A DNA stretch of 64,000 bases, taken from positions 186,001-250,000 of the forward strand of contig NZ_JAMZDE010000001.1 in the NCBI RefSeq assembly GCF_024159085.1, given 5' to 3'. Shown one piece after another: positions 9,949 to 18,775 of the stretch. The stretch comes from Idiomarina rhizosphaerae. GTDB lineage: Bacteria; Pseudomonadota; Gammaproteobacteria; Enterobacterales; Alteromonadaceae. Position 1 is the first letter of the stretch. Each line of letters opens with the position of its first letter. The notes beneath the pieces are model-generated. The model was not told where the DNA came from, made no database searches, and worked only from the letters and a program-made list of their open reading frames with translations. The position numbers and the translations under genes were made by a program.

Positions 9949-10946
9949 AACAAACTGCCGTTATCGTCTGCCCCGGTCGTGGTGGTTACAACAAACCAGA
10001 ATTAGGCTCTATTACTGAACGCCATTTGCCAGAGCAAAGCGAGCTCATCAATCAATTAGATAAAACCCGCGAAAACGAAGGTTTCATCAGCGTTTCGGAA
10101 CTCGACCAGAAAAGTAAGTTCGATCACCGTTTGCATTTAAAGCCGGAGAACTCTGCAGCCTTAATTTTCGCGGCCGGTTACGCCGACTTTAAAGCCGTTG
10201 ACCCGGAGCAGTATGACATAGTGGCAGTGACCGGAAATTCTATGGGCTGGTATACTGCCCTCGCCTGTGCCGGTGTATGGAAGCCCGAGCAAGCAATGTC
10301 TATTGTCACCGATATGGCGAAGCGAACTGCCACGGCCGAAGGTGCACAACTTATTTACCCAGTTATGAACGAGCAATGGCAACCGGATAAAGCTCGTGAG
10401 CAGGCTGTTAGCCAGTTACTGGTTCAATACGCCGGTGAACTATTTTTGTCCATACGTTACGGCGGGTACGTTCTGCTGGCAGGAACTCAGAGTGCTGTTA
10501 CCGCTGCCAGTAAAGTCCTGGAGCCGGTTGATAATCGCTTTCCTATGATTTTACCCGGCCATGCGGCATTTCATTCGCCATTAATGAAAGAGGCGTCTGA
10601 TCAAGCTCTCGCTGTGTGGGACAGCAGCCATTTCAAACAACCCGAACTGCCACTCATAGACGGCCGTGGTGTTATTTGGGAGCCGCCCGGCTGCCATTTA
10701 GACGCTTTGCAACGTTACACCTTTGGGCATCAGGTAACCGAATATTACGACTACACTAAAGCCATTACCGTTGCCTTAAGGGAGTTTGCGCCGGATAAGC
10801 TATTGTTGCTGGGGCCGGGAAACAGCCTGGGGGGCGCCACCGGACAAAGCCTGGTGGCAACTAACTGGCGAAACCTTTCCAGTAAAGATGGCTTTACCCA
10901 ACGGCAGGAAAGCGAAGAAGCCCCGGTTATTAGCCTGGGGCTGTAA
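9945..10946 (+). CDS. FabD-like acyltransferase, divergent
   Basis: Resembles malonyl-CoA:ACP transacylase. A nucleophile elbow GNSMGW sits where FabD has GHSLG, and PGHAAFHSPLM carries the likely catalytic histidine. LLLGPGNSLGG lies near the end. The N-terminus (VIVCPGRGGYNKPE) replaces the usual FPGQGSQ, and the elbow lacks the histidine, so activity and substrate are uncertain. It overlaps the fused E1 gene by ATGA, implying a linked role in acyl-CoA metabolism rather than routine fatty acid synthesis; this is inferred. It ends 5 bp from a convergent chemoreceptor gene. Confidence 0.6.
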   Translation: MKQTAVIVCPGRGGYNKPELGSITERHLPEQSELINQLDKTRENEGFISVSELDQKSKFDHRLHLKPENSAALIFAAGYADFKAVDPEQYDIVAVTGNSMGWYTALACAGVWKPEQAMSIVTDMAKRTATAEGAQLIYPVMNEQWQPDKAREQAVSQLLVQYAGELFLSIRYGGYVLLAGTQSAVTAASKVLEPVDNRFPMILPGHAAFHSPLMKEASDQALAVWDSSHFKQPELPLIDGRGVIWEPPGCHLDALQRYTFGHQVTEYYDYTKAITVALREFAPDKLLLLGPGNSLGGATGQSLVATNWRNLSSKDGFTQRQESEEAPVISLGL

Positions 10947-10951
10947 ATGGA

Positions 10952-13387
10952 CTAGTGAATACCTTTGCTGTTCAGGTGTCCTTTGTACGCCATATCGCTC
11001 TTCATAATGTGATTCATTAGCCAGGCTTTAACAAAGTCCAGTAACTCATCAATCACATCTTCATGGTCATCAACCCGGTGCTTAAAGCGCATGACATCCT
11101 GCACTAAGTCGCGATGCTTAAGCTTGTGGTTTTCTAAGTCCGGATAGCCATTACGCTCCATTAACAATTCTTCGTAGTTAAAGTGCGTTGCCGTGTAGTT
11201 AATTAACGAGTCCACCAGGCGTTGCAGCGCATGCTGATCACCATCACGCAGCTTCAGTCGGTACAGCTCATTGGCAATGTAAATTAAGCGCTGGTGTTGA
11301 CGGTTAATTTCTTCAATGCCGACATCCAGTTTCGGCGACCATTCAATGAGTACGTCCTGCTCTGAAAGACGCCGCTCTATAACGTCTTTTTCAATGTAAT
11401 AGCGGTCACCCAGAGACTTAATCTCGCCGCCTAAAGTCGTTAGCTGGGCAGAGCTTTCTAAGGCTTCTTGCGAGCGTTCATCAACAATTCGTGCACTTTC
11501 AGAAAGTGAATTAATGTTTTCCTGAATATTTATGGTTACAGCAGACTGTTCTTCCGTTGCGGAGGCTATCTGAATATTTAAATCGTTAATGACACCAACA
11601 TTTTCGACAATGTCGGATAATGAACTTGCAGCCCGGTTCGCTTGCTCGACATTTTCGCCCGCCAGGGTTTTATTGCGCTCCATGGTTTGCACTGCATTGT
11701 TCGTGTTGGTCTCCAGCCGACCGATGACACCTTGTATTTCGCCAGTGGAAGCCTGTACTCGCTGTGCTAATTGTCTGACTTCGTCAGCAACAACTGCAAA
11801 GCCCCGACCCGACTCACCGGCTCTGGCGGCTTCAATAGCAGCATTCAGCGCCAGCAAATTGGTCTGATCGGCAATGTCATTAATGGTCAATAATATTTTC
11901 GAGATAGACTGACTATCTTCAGATAAAGTTTTTATAACACGCTGAGATTCCGACACTTCTTGCTCGAGTCTCTGGATGGCAGTCACCATGGTATGAACAA
12001 CCTGCTGCCCATTTTTGGCAGATATCAGGGTATTATCAGCTTCTGTTGCGGCCTTCTGAGTTGATTCTGACACTTCACTAATCGCTGACGTCATTTGCTC
12101 GACTGCCGCAGCCGCGCTTTGCATTTGCGAAGCCTGAGCTCTTGCCCGCTCGGCCAGCTCTTTAATTGCCTGATAATTCCCGTTACCCAGCCTGTCCATA
12201 CCGTCGCTCGACTTACGTATAGCATCCACTGAGTAACTGGTCTCGATAGCGACCGAGTTCAGATAATGAGTTATTCTCGACAGCTCATCATGACCCTCTG
12301 TCGAACTCAAACTATTTAGGTCGCCATTTGCCAACTGTTTAGCCATTTTGATATTGGCAGATACAGCCCTGTAAATTCCCAAATATAAGCTGGTAAATAA
12401 CAACAACTGCAATAACAACACACCGACAATCAAAGCCGCGTTGGTCCAAATCACCGTATCTAATTTTGTCAGGCGCTGTTCAAGTCTTGAGTGATAAGCC
12501 GGAATAACGCTGTCGTAAAAGGCAAATAACGCCCCTGTCGCGGCAGTTCCCTCACGAAAGAAATCACTGGCCGACATATTTCGTTCCATTAGCTTGTTCG
12601 AAGCGGTTTCGCTAAATAATCTTAACTGCTGTTCGGCTGCCTTAGCCTGCATTAACAAGCCCTGGTCGTTAACTTCTTCGGATAAACTCGCGACAACGTC
12701 CACAAAATCGGAAACCTGATTTTCCAGCACGTAGCTTAAAATGGTGACATCCTGTTGTAATTCGGGGCTTTCCTTTCCGCTTAACCACTGAGCTCCCAAC
12801 CCCCTCAAGCGACCTCCCTGCTCAACTAACTGCGGCAGTTCCTCAACGGAAAGACGCGCTAAAAACAGGCTTGGTAAATCATTTTCCAGCAGTTGTTGGG
12901 AATTTTTGCCAAGCAGCTTCAACGCATTTTGAACCTTTTCCAAAAGCTCAGTGTGCTGATGAAATGTGTCCGTTGAACCGCTTAAGCTCTGCCAGTTACG
13001 GCGCAGCTCCAGCAATAATGACTCGGGCAGCAAATAACTTTCGCCTAGTTTACTTTGAAGATCATCCAGAGCACTAAAATGGCGGTTAATGGCTTGCACT
13101 GAACGGTTTATTTCACTGGAAAACTCACGTTTTTGAGCCTCGCTCCCGGTCATCCCCCGGTGCATAGCGATATGCTCTAAAAGCCCTCTTAATTCAGGCC
13201 AGTATTGAGCGGCTTCATGCTTTTGTTCAACCTGATGGCTTTTTTCCAGTGAGTCATTAACCATCAACGAACTCAGTACAATAACCGGAATAAAGAGTAA
13301 AAAACCAATTAAGCTAAACTTTCGTCTAAAACTCAGTAAATTAAATAACTTCTGGACAGGGCGAGTTAACCAATCGAGCCACTTCAT
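10952..13387 (-). CDS. Methyl-accepting chemoreceptor with C-terminal bacteriohemerythrin domain
   Basis: Membrane chemoreceptor of 811 residues. A helix near 20-40, a long helical sensor region with [10 protein letters not shown] (somewhat like the NIT nitrate-sensing fold), a second helix near 335, HAMP, then the signalling hairpin with [15 protein letters not shown]. The last 125 or so residues form a hemerythrin domain with the di-iron ligand pattern: H in NRQH, HFNYEE, HKLKH and HIMKSD. It therefore probably senses oxygen or redox state inside the cell in addition to a periplasmic cue. The ATG at 13387 has GGAG upstream and precedes the first helix. The NIT resemblance is weak. Confidence 0.88.
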   Translation of the reverse strand: MKWLDWLTRPVQKLFNLLSFRRKFSLIGFLLFIPVIVLSSLMVNDSLEKSHQVEQKHEAAQYWPELRGLLEHIAMHRGMTGSEAQKREFSSEINRSVQAINRHFSALDDLQSKLGESYLLPESLLLELRRNWQSLSGSTDTFHQHTELLEKVQNALKLLGKNSQQLLENDLPSLFLARLSVEELPQLVEQGGRLRGLGAQWLSGKESPELQQDVTILSYVLENQVSDFVDVVASLSEEVNDQGLLMQAKAAEQQLRLFSETASNKLMERNMSASDFFREGTAATGALFAFYDSVIPAYHSRLEQRLTKLDTVIWTNAALIVGVLLLQLLLFTSLYLGIYRAVSANIKMAKQLANGDLNSLSSTEGHDELSRITHYLNSVAIETSYSVDAIRKSSDGMDRLGNGNYQAIKELAERARAQASQMQSAAAAVEQMTSAISEVSESTQKAATEADNTLISAKNGQQVVHTMVTAIQRLEQEVSESQRVIKTLSEDSQSISKILLTINDIADQTNLLALNAAIEAARAGESGRGFAVVADEVRQLAQRVQASTGEIQGVIGRLETNTNNAVQTMERNKTLAGENVEQANRAASSLSDIVENVGVINDLNIQIASATEEQSAVTINIQENINSLSESARIVDERSQEALESSAQLTTLGGEIKSLGDRYYIEKDVIERRLSEQDVLIEWSPKLDVGIEEINRQHQRLIYIANELYRLKLRDGDQHALQRLVDSLINYTATHFNYEELLMERNGYPDLENHKLKHRDLVQDVMRFKHRVDDHEDVIDELLDFVKAWLMNHIMKSDMAYKGHLNSKGIH

Positions 13388-13504
13388 AACCACTCCACTA
13401 CAGGCAAAATCTACAACCACTAAAGGTCTGTTCTGCTATTCATCGGCATTAGTTGCACATAATACAGGGTTGTTGGTGGCCAAGTGGCTTTTGCTTGATC
13501 GTGA

Positions 13505-14215
13505 TCAATAAACTAGTAAACTTTCTAATGTCATCTCGGTCATTTCGTTAAAAGCGGTCTGTCTTTCATTAGCCGACAATCCATTGCCCGTTCTTATTTC
13601 ATCAGAAACCGTCATAACGGCTAAAGCCTGTTTCTTATGAATAGCCGCTACCGCATAAAGAGCAGCTGCTTCCATATCTAACGCCAGAACATTCATTGCC
13701 TCGAGCCGAGACTCCAGTTTTTTGTCTGGATGGTAGAAACTGTCAGTAGAAAATACATTGCCAACGGCTACACGCTGGTTCTTCTTCTGACAATAACCAA
13801 CGAACTCACTTAACAGTTTGTAATCTGCAATTGCTGCAAAGTCATAACCGCCAAACAACTTTTGGTTCATTGACGAGTCAGTACAGGCTCCCTGAGCAAC
13901 GACCAGATCACGCAAATTAAGGTTTGCTGATACGGCACCGCAACTGCCTACCCGCACTAAGCGCTCAACACCGAAATGCTGAAACAACTCTTGTGCGTAG
14001 AGTGCACAAGACGGCATCCCCATACCTGAACCCATCACCGACACGGGCGTACCGCGAAATTGCCCGGTAAATGCCAGCATATTTCGGGTATCGCTTATGA
14101 GTTCAGCACTGTCCAGGTGTGTTTCAGCAATATGTTTTGCCCTTAAAGGGTCGCCAGGAAACAAGCAAAGCTCGGCAAAATCACCGGCCTTAGCCGAAAT
14201 ATGAGGAGTGGTCAT
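13505..14215 (-). CDS. deoD: Purine nucleoside phosphorylase DeoD
   Basis: Hexameric-type phosphorylase that splits purine (deoxy)nucleosides with phosphate for salvage. Seen: FPGDPLRAKHIAE (phosphate loop), GSGMGMPSCALYAQEL, RVGSCGAV, the nucleoside-binding DMEAAALYAVA, and TVSDEIRTG containing the catalytic Asp. Length 236 is standard. It stands alone, divergent from the interrupted exporter gene at 14313. Confidence 0.95.
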   Translation of the reverse strand: MTTPHISAKAGDFAELCLFPGDPLRAKHIAETHLDSAELISDTRNMLAFTGQFRGTPVSVMGSGMGMPSCALYAQELFQHFGVERLVRVGSCGAVSANLNLRDLVVAQGACTDSSMNQKLFGGYDFAAIADYKLLSEFVGYCQKKNQRVAVGNVFSTDSFYHPDKKLESRLEAMNVLALDMEAAALYAVAAIHKKQALAVMTVSDEIRTGNGLSANERQTAFNEMTEMTLESLLVY

Positions 14216-14312
14216 AGGATTCGCCTTGTTATTTTTTCATCAAGATAGATGACAACTCAGAAATAATCGACTATATTTCGTTTTATTCTAAATTAGATTA
14301 TTATGAACAATC

Positions 14313-14501
14313 ATGATCAATATCATTATGAAATTGGCGACAGGGTACCGCAGAAGCGTCTTCTGGATGTTGACGCTGATCACTATTGCTGTTGCTGCCT
14401 TCATCCCCTCTATTACCATTGATACCGATCCGGAGAACATGCTGCCGGACGATAACCCGCAGCGTGTTTTCCACAATGAGGTCAAAGAAACTTTTGCTAT
14501 G
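14313..14501 (+). pseudogene. 5' fragment of RND/MMPL exporter, cut by transposon
   Basis: Codes for the first 63 residues of an RND-superfamily exporter: one membrane helix (about residues 13-33) and the start of the first periplasmic loop (ITIDTDPENMLPDDNPQRVFHNEVKETF, in pieces as written). The frame then runs 17 codons into the transposon and stops at 14552. The rest of the gene is at 23209-25542. Removing the insert and one copy of GCTATG rejoins both parts in frame (FAM-HDM), giving an 840-residue protein. Confidence 0.9.
14496..14501. repeat. Target site duplication, left copy (GCTATG)
   Basis: GCTATG lies at the left transposon junction and again at 23203-23208. One copy is needed to restore the reading frame of the exporter gene, which is what a 6-bp target duplication predicts. 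Confidence 0.88.
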
Positions 14502-14518
14502 TGGAAATTACCATCCAA

Positions 14519-14594
14519 ATGGCACACCTCGAACCCTGAAATGGCACAGTAAAGGATTTTAAGGTGGAACACGAAAACCGTGAACGTGGAACAA
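14519..14594 (+). repeat. Left-end array of four transposase-site motifs
   Basis: ATGGCACAC (14519), ATGGCACAG (14541), GTGGAACAC (14564) and GTGGAACAA (14586) recur at steps of 22, 23 and 22 bp, about two helical turns, so all would face the same side of the DNA. IS21 relatives are known to carry multiple repeated sequences in their ends. The inner pair with its spacer (14564-14594) matches the right end at 27 of 31 positions. Confidence 0.85.
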
Positions 14595-14678
14595 GCACCC
14601 TCTGACAGAAAAAGCGATCTTCAGACCCGGTTATTGTCTATAATCTCTAAACAGCAATAGCAACCAGAGCCGGTGTTT

Positions 14679-14978
14679 ATGCCTTACTGCCAAACTAACT
14701 TTCGAACTGTGCCGCTAGAGCGAGTTGAAGAGGTACTGTCTTCATTGACCAAAGAGAGCTTTGTTGGAGGACAATTCGCTTATCAGCTAGACGACGGCTC
14801 TTACTCCATTGATGCCGGGGAAAACGATATTCGGGCTATCTATGATGAAGAGAATGCAGCCATAAAATTCTTTTGTCGCTACCAACGGGATATGAACTTT
14901 TACGATAAGAAACTGATGGCTTTTGCCACCAAGCATGGTATTGACACGAAACCTTGCACCGTCTCATCTGAATATTGA
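14679..14978 (+). CDS. Hypothetical 99-aa protein in transposon
   Basis: Not recognised. Short soluble acidic protein with no signal peptide or membrane segment. It begins MPYCQTNFRTVPLERVEEVL and has a conserved-looking middle (GGQFAYQLDDGSYSIDAGEN). It is the first gene inside the left end and is read towards the interior, unlike the other cargo. A GTG 6 bp upstream is an alternative start. It could be a cargo gene or a decayed remnant. Confidence 0.5.
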   Translation: MPYCQTNFRTVPLERVEEVLSSLTKESFVGGQFAYQLDDGSYSIDAGENDIRAIYDEENAAIKFFCRYQRDMNFYDKKLMAFATKHGIDTKPCTVSSEY

Positions 14979-15122
14979 ACAGCTACGACTTGTCTTGATG
15001 TGGCCAAAAAAACAAAGCCCCGCGAAGATGGGGTCTTGGATTAAAATCAAAGCAATGTAGTGGCAAATAAAATGACTATGAATAAAGTCGAACTTTATTA
15101 TCCCCCCATTACCGAATCACGT

Positions 15123-15350
15123 TTATCCGTGACTCTTTCTATAATCAAAAATTCCAGAGACAGCTAAAAATAAAGTATATACCCCTCCTAAAAAACCAAG
15201 TGTAAGGGTAGACCAATATAAAGGCTCATTTTCGAAGATTCTAATACCTCTGTAAGAAATATGGCCTGTATCCCAACTATGATAAGTAAGGGCTAAGAGT
15301 ACAATGGCAACGATTAAATATAGCCAATTAAGTTTCTTAGATTTATTCAA
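15123..15350 (-). CDS. Small two-helix membrane protein, transposon cargo
   Basis: Seventy-five residues with two hydrophobic helices (LYLIVAIVLLALTY and LTLGFLGGVYTLFLAVSG) and a basic start. The start is TTG with GAGGAA seven bases upstream. It overlaps the end of an older reading frame at 15343-15459. Function is unknown. AT-rich, like the two other small membrane genes between it and the Rhs tip, which suggests a group of immunity-type genes. Confidence 0.55.
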   Translation of the reverse strand: MNKSKKLNWLYLIVAIVLLALTYHSWDTGHISYRGIRIFENEPLYWSTLTLGFLGGVYTLFLAVSGIFDYRKSHG

Positions 15351-15459
15351 GTCTATCTTCCTCTATTATTAATTTTACTGCATCTTCTGCCACACTAAAT
15401 ATTTTTTCTGCGCCTTTACTAAGTGCAGTCGCCGCTAAAATTTTTCCATTAAATAAATA
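15343..15459 (-). other. Coding remnant, about 38 codons without a start
   Basis: An open frame reads NGKILAATALSKGAEKIF and ends EEDRLE, overlapping the TTG start of the gene at 15350. There is no ATG, GTG or TTG in the frame, and a stop lies directly upstream. It sits one base out of frame with the end of the gene at 15449-15811, so it may be the frameshifted tail of that gene or the tail of a lost gene. Confidence 0.3.
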
Positions 15460-15811
15460 TTATATAGATACATACACATAGGCCAAAAAAGAATGAGAGG
15501 AACCTCACTTTATGATGCTTCCCTTCAGGATCATAACAAATCTTTCCGAGGTGATTATGCATATCTTTTTTCCAAATATAAGCGTATACCCAGTGTAATC
15601 CTATTAAATAAACTAGAGAACTAACCAGCCATTCGGACAGAGTATTTTTATTAGATAAATACCCACCGCACACAAAAAATGTAATGGCTAGGATAAAAAA
15701 TGATAGTTTTATCCAAGTGCTTGAGCGAAGCATGACGTCAACTCTTATCCTTAACATAATCCACATAGCGGCAGTTGAATCAACAATTACTCCTGCCTGA
15801 GCCTTACTCAT
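15449..15811 (-). CDS. Membrane protein of unknown function, transposon cargo
   Basis: Protein of 120 residues with three hydrophobic stretches (about 35-50, 62-80 and the last 15). AGGA lies nine bases before the ATG. The C-terminus ends in a hydrophobic run (CVCIYIIFI) and may be cut short by a one-base shift, because an adjoining frame continues for 38 codons (see 15343-15459). Position downstream of an Rhs tip suggests a possible immunity protein. No family recognised. Confidence 0.5.
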   Translation of the reverse strand: MSKAQAGVIVDSTAAMWIMLRIRVDVMLRSSTWIKLSFFILAITFFVCGGYLSNKNTLSEWLVSSLVYLIGLHWVYAYIWKKDMHNHLGKICYDPEGKHHKVRFLSFFFGLCVCIYIIFI

Positions 15812-15890
15812 TTGCTTAGTTCCTTTAAATACAACTGTTGTTTGGTGCCACTATAATATGGTTAGCCTATTTCCTTGGAATGGAAATAGA

Positions 15891-16232
15891 CTAGCTATAT
15901 TTCCCTATTACAATAGGTATAATAAAAGATATAGTGAATAGAAATAATCCTGAGATCAAAAGAAACCTACAAATACCTGCATATTTATACAATTCCAAAT
16001 CACTCGTTCTCTTATACTTGCCAAATATAATAAATTTCATAAATCTACTTGAACTAGAAATACTATTGTTTTTTACAAAGTTAATTTCCCCAAGACTTTT
16101 ATAAAGTTCAGGGTGCCTCAAAGCTAGAATACTTGTAACTTTCTTGAACAAAATAAAATAAGCTATCGTAATAGGGATTAGCCCTAAAGAAACTACCACC
16201 CAGATTGATTTTATATTTTCTATTGTAAACAT
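15891..16232 (-). CDS. Candidate immunity protein for Rhs tip, membrane
   Basis: Protein of 113 residues with two membrane helices, at about 10-30 (WVVVSLGLIPITIAYFILF) and 88-110 (FLLISGLFLFTISFIIPIV), and a basic middle. It starts six bases after the stop of the Rhs tip gene. In polymorphic toxin loci that position is normally taken by the cognate immunity gene, so the role is inferred from place only. AT-rich compared with the host genes. Confidence 0.5.
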   Translation of the reverse strand: MFTIENIKSIWVVVSLGLIPITIAYFILFKKVTSILALRHPELYKSLGEINFVKNNSISSSSRFMKFIIFGKYKRTSDLELYKYAGICRFLLISGLFLFTISFIIPIVIGKYS

Positions 16233-16238
16233 TACTTT

Positions 16239-16928
16239 TTACTCACTTTCAAAAACTCTCGTTTTGTCACCAGCAACTTTAGAGCTAACGCTCGCACCAG
16301 CAGCAATACCAGCGTGTACAGTTACTCCTATCGAAGGTGTCCATTGAATAGTAACACCTCCACCCAAACCAGCTCCGCCCATGACAGTAGTTGAACCTAT
16401 AGGCCCAGAAGCGCTGGCATCTGGCTTAACAAGTACAAAATTTACTGTACCGCTAGCTCTAGTACCATAAGCTGTACCTGTTAAGGCTCCTGAAAGTTCA
16501 ACACCTTCGCCATTAAATGTTCCTGAGTCTACGGTTACGCCTGCTTTTACACCTAAACCAACTCCCGCTGTTCCGTCTACTGAAACAGTCGTCCTACTCA
16601 CTAGTTCTCGTCCCGTGGTTTCAATTCCATCGTTAACAGAATCGATGCCGTTATTAACAACTCGATTTCCTTCATCAACCCCATCCAGACCAAGCATATT
16701 TGCCACAACTTCACCCACGTCAGGTATCTCAATATCTACTTCTGGACTCATACCTGTAGGATCAGTAAATCGAAATGGATTGTTATTCGCATAAGCATAC
16801 CGATTAAAGCTATGCACATCACGGAAACCAATTGGGTCGTTGCTGTAAAACCGCCCAATCACTGGATCGTAGTATCGTGCCTGCATATAAATTAGTACGA
16901 TGTAGGAACCAGAATTTATATAGGACAC
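16239..16928 (-). CDS. Orphan Rhs core end with C-terminal variable domain
   Basis: The first 50 or so residues hold the end of an Rhs repeat core: YMQARYYDPVIGRFYSNDP, then RYAYANNNPFRFTDPTG. The remaining residues are a glycine- and alanine-rich variable domain ending in KVAGDKTRVFESE. A full Rhs protein has well over a thousand residues before this point; here the frame opens only a few codons upstream with a GTG, so this is a displaced tip or truncated copy. The tip could be a toxin domain, but I recognise no catalytic motif. Without a secretion partner it may be a silent cassette. Confidence 0.65.
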   Translation of the reverse strand: MSYINSGSYIVLIYMQARYYDPVIGRFYSNDPIGFRDVHSFNRYAYANNNPFRFTDPTGMSPEVDIEIPDVGEVVANMLGLDGVDEGNRVVNNGIDSVNDGIETTGRELVSRTTVSVDGTAGVGLGVKAGVTVDSGTFNGEGVELSGALTGTAYGTRASGTVNFVLVKPDASASGPIGSTTVMGGAGLGGGVTIQWTPSIGVTVHAGIAAGASVSSKVAGDKTRVFESE

Positions 16929-16957
16929 CCCTCATAATCTGACCCGTCCTAAGGTAT

Positions 16958-17398
16958 CTAGGCGGCAACTTCCCAGTGATCTTCTATTTCCTCTAGGCGA
17001 ATTTCTTTTGCGGCTTCCTCTGCTTCTGTATCCGCCAATAGATCAAGAAAGTAGCTCACGGGATTATTTTTTTCTTGGCTTTCCATGTACAGTGTTCTTA
17101 AAGCCGCGTCTGTAGTTCGTGGAATTTTTGTCTTGCCTTTTTCATAACGGGCAATTGTCTGCTCATCCACACCAAAACGTGTGCCAAGCATTTTCTGAGA
17201 AATATTCATCTCAATACGCAAAAACTTAAATTCTTCATGCGTAAGTGGTTTTCTGCTGTCCACAACAGCCTGTCCTATCGCTCTATGCAGCCCATTCATA
17301 TCATCAATGCTTGTATATTCTTCACCATCGATGTGTTCAACGGTAAAACCATTTTTGAGATATATATTTGATAAACCGCTTTCAATGTAATGGTACAT
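16958..17398 (-). CDS. HTH antitoxin-like protein
   Basis: DNA-binding protein of 146 residues. The middle carries a helix-turn-helix of the Xre/MqsA type: EFKFLRIEMNISQKMLGTRF, then FGVDEQTIARYEKGKTKIP. The C-terminus is acidic. It follows the DUF4258 gene by nine bases in the same direction, the layout of a toxin-first type II pair. It probably represses its own operon through the palindromes at 17756-17787. Confidence 0.65.
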   Translation of the reverse strand: MYHYIESGLSNIYLKNGFTVEHIDGEEYTSIDDMNGLHRAIGQAVVDSRKPLTHEEFKFLRIEMNISQKMLGTRFGVDEQTIARYEKGKTKIPRTTDAALRTLYMESQEKNNPVSYFLDLLADTEAEEAAKEIRLEEIEDHWEVAA

Positions 17399-17407
17399 AC
17401 CAACCTC

Positions 17408-17749
17408 TTAATCGAGCCATACAGTTACCAGAACTGACATAGGACTGTCATGATGATTCTTAAGTGCAACAGTCAATTCAATAACCTTGCCTGCTGCTAA
17501 CCCTTTCAAGTTAAATTTCCAGTCTCCGTTCACTTCTGGATACGGGCCTTCTCTGAATACTGAATGCTTACTCTTAAGTAAGGTGATTATTTGTCCAGCA
17601 GTAACCCCTCGCTCCCTCATGCGTTCCTTGACGTGATTGCTCCATCGAATCCTGTGAGTATAGTTCGTTGCCAGATCATTCATTATCTTTCTGGCTGTTT
17701 CCTCCGACAGAGGAAATTCGTTTACGCCTTTAGGGTTGTTTTTATTCAT
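17408..17749 (-). CDS. DUF4258-type toxin candidate
   Basis: Basic protein of 113 residues with the DUF4258 pattern: a helix with WSNHVKERMRERGVTAGQI followed by a small beta sheet (GDWKFNLKGLAAGKVIELTVAL). This fold is related to RelE-like and HicA-like RNA-targeting toxins, but activity is unproven here. ATG at 17749 is preceded by AGG. It pairs with the HTH gene directly downstream. Confidence 0.6.
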   Translation of the reverse strand: MNKNNPKGVNEFPLSEETARKIMNDLATNYTHRIRWSNHVKERMRERGVTAGQIITLLKSKHSVFREGPYPEVNGDWKFNLKGLAAGKVIELTVALKNHHDSPMSVLVTVWLD

Positions 17750-17755
17750 CAAAAA

Positions 17756-17787
17756 CCTATCAACTTGATACCTATTATTTTGATAGG
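17756..17787. promoter_or_regulatory. Inverted-repeat operator of TA-like operon
   Basis: CCTATCAA (17756) and TTGATAGG (17780) form a perfect inverted pair spaced by 16 bp, and TATCAACTTGATA (17758-17770) is itself a palindrome. The cluster sits just upstream of the DUF4258 start, where autoregulatory antitoxins bind. Confidence 0.55.
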
Positions 17788-17821
17788 TAGAGTGCGCAAT
17801 GTCAACTATTGTTTTAAATCA

Positions 17822-18775
17822 TCAAAACAACCCGCTACCGCCTCGCGCTGAGGGATGAGTGTCCTGATAGATTTGTGAAAGTTTCTTACGGCTTACATGC
17901 GTGTACAATTGGGTTGTCAGAATACTTGCATGGCCAAGCATCTCTTGAATATGCCTTAAATCTGCACCATTATCCAGCATAGTTGTCGCTGTGTTATGGC
18001 GGTACAGGTGACAAGCTCCGGTGCGGTCAAACCCGGCAAGTTTCACATATTGAGAAGCCATGTCTGACAGCTTTCCCGGTATGTAGCGCTTCCCATTGTT
18101 CGCCAGAAATAACGCTTTCCCGGAGCCAATAAAAGCAAACATGGGGCGGATTTTTCCGATGTAGAACGCGACCCATTCACAGCCTCGCTGACTGATTGGC
18201 ACTAGGCGCTCTTTCTTTCCCTTCCCATTAACACGAACGAGCTTTGCTGAGAAATCAATATCGTCAACATTGAGCTTAACAAGCTCACCGCGCCGTATGC
18301 CTGTCGCAAAAAAGGTTTCGAGTATTGCCCTGTCGCGCAGTCCTTTAACGCCGAACAGCAGCGGTTGCTCAAGTATGACTTCGACTTCCTCCTCGGTGTA
18401 GAGTGCTTTGGGGATCTGCTCACCTTTTGATGGAAGCTCAATATTCTGAAGGGGATTAGCCGATAGTAACCCTTTAATGTACAGGTACTTCACAAAGGTT
18501 TTCACGAACGTCAGAAGATTACGCTTCTGTGCTGCGCACAGGGGTTTATTGTCCAATGGCTTTCGATAAGCATTCAGATACGCCGCATAGCCATCCATCA
18601 GATCTAAATTGATTTGGTCTATGCGAGTAACGTTACGCTCCAAGCACCAGAGAAAAAACTTTTTAAGCCCGCTGCGCTTGCCTCTGATGGTATCTGAACT
18701 TTGCCCCTTGGCGAGACAAAGCTCAAAATAGTACTTGGCACAACGCCAGATACGCTTAGTGGAAGGCTTGACCAT
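17822..18775 (-). CDS. Tyrosine recombinase of the transposon
   Basis: Site-specific recombinase of 317 residues. A SAM-like N-terminal DNA-binding domain is followed by the catalytic domain with Arg161 (ATGIRRGELV), a basic beta hairpin (VNGKGKKERLVPI), His256-x-x-Arg259 (CHLYRHNTATTML), His282 (MLGHASI) and nucleophile Tyr291 (LYTHV). All catalytic residues are present. The frame is open further upstream, but the ATG at 18775 gives the normal domain start. It overlaps the preceding gene by 20 bp. It most likely resolves cointegrates made by IstA/IstB, by analogy with resolvases of Tn3- and Tn5053-type elements; integration is the other option. Confidence 0.88.
   Translation of the reverse strand: MVKPSTKRIWRCAKYYFELCLAKGQSSDTIRGKRSGLKKFFLWCLERNVTRIDQINLDLMDGYAAYLNAYRKPLDNKPLCAAQKRNLLTFVKTFVKYLYIKGLLSANPLQNIELPSKGEQIPKALYTEEEVEVILEQPLLFGVKGLRDRAILETFFATGIRRGELVKLNVDDIDFSAKLVRVNGKGKKERLVPISQRGCEWVAFYIGKIRPMFAFIGSGKALFLANNGKRYIPGKLSDMASQYVKLAGFDRTGACHLYRHNTATTMLDNGADLRHIQEMLGHASILTTQLYTHVSRKKLSQIYQDTHPSARGGSGLF

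Noticed and set aside
14999-15060. Hairpin CCCC-N8-GGGG after the 99-aa gene
   Set aside because: A four-base stem without a clear T-run is too weak to call a terminator.
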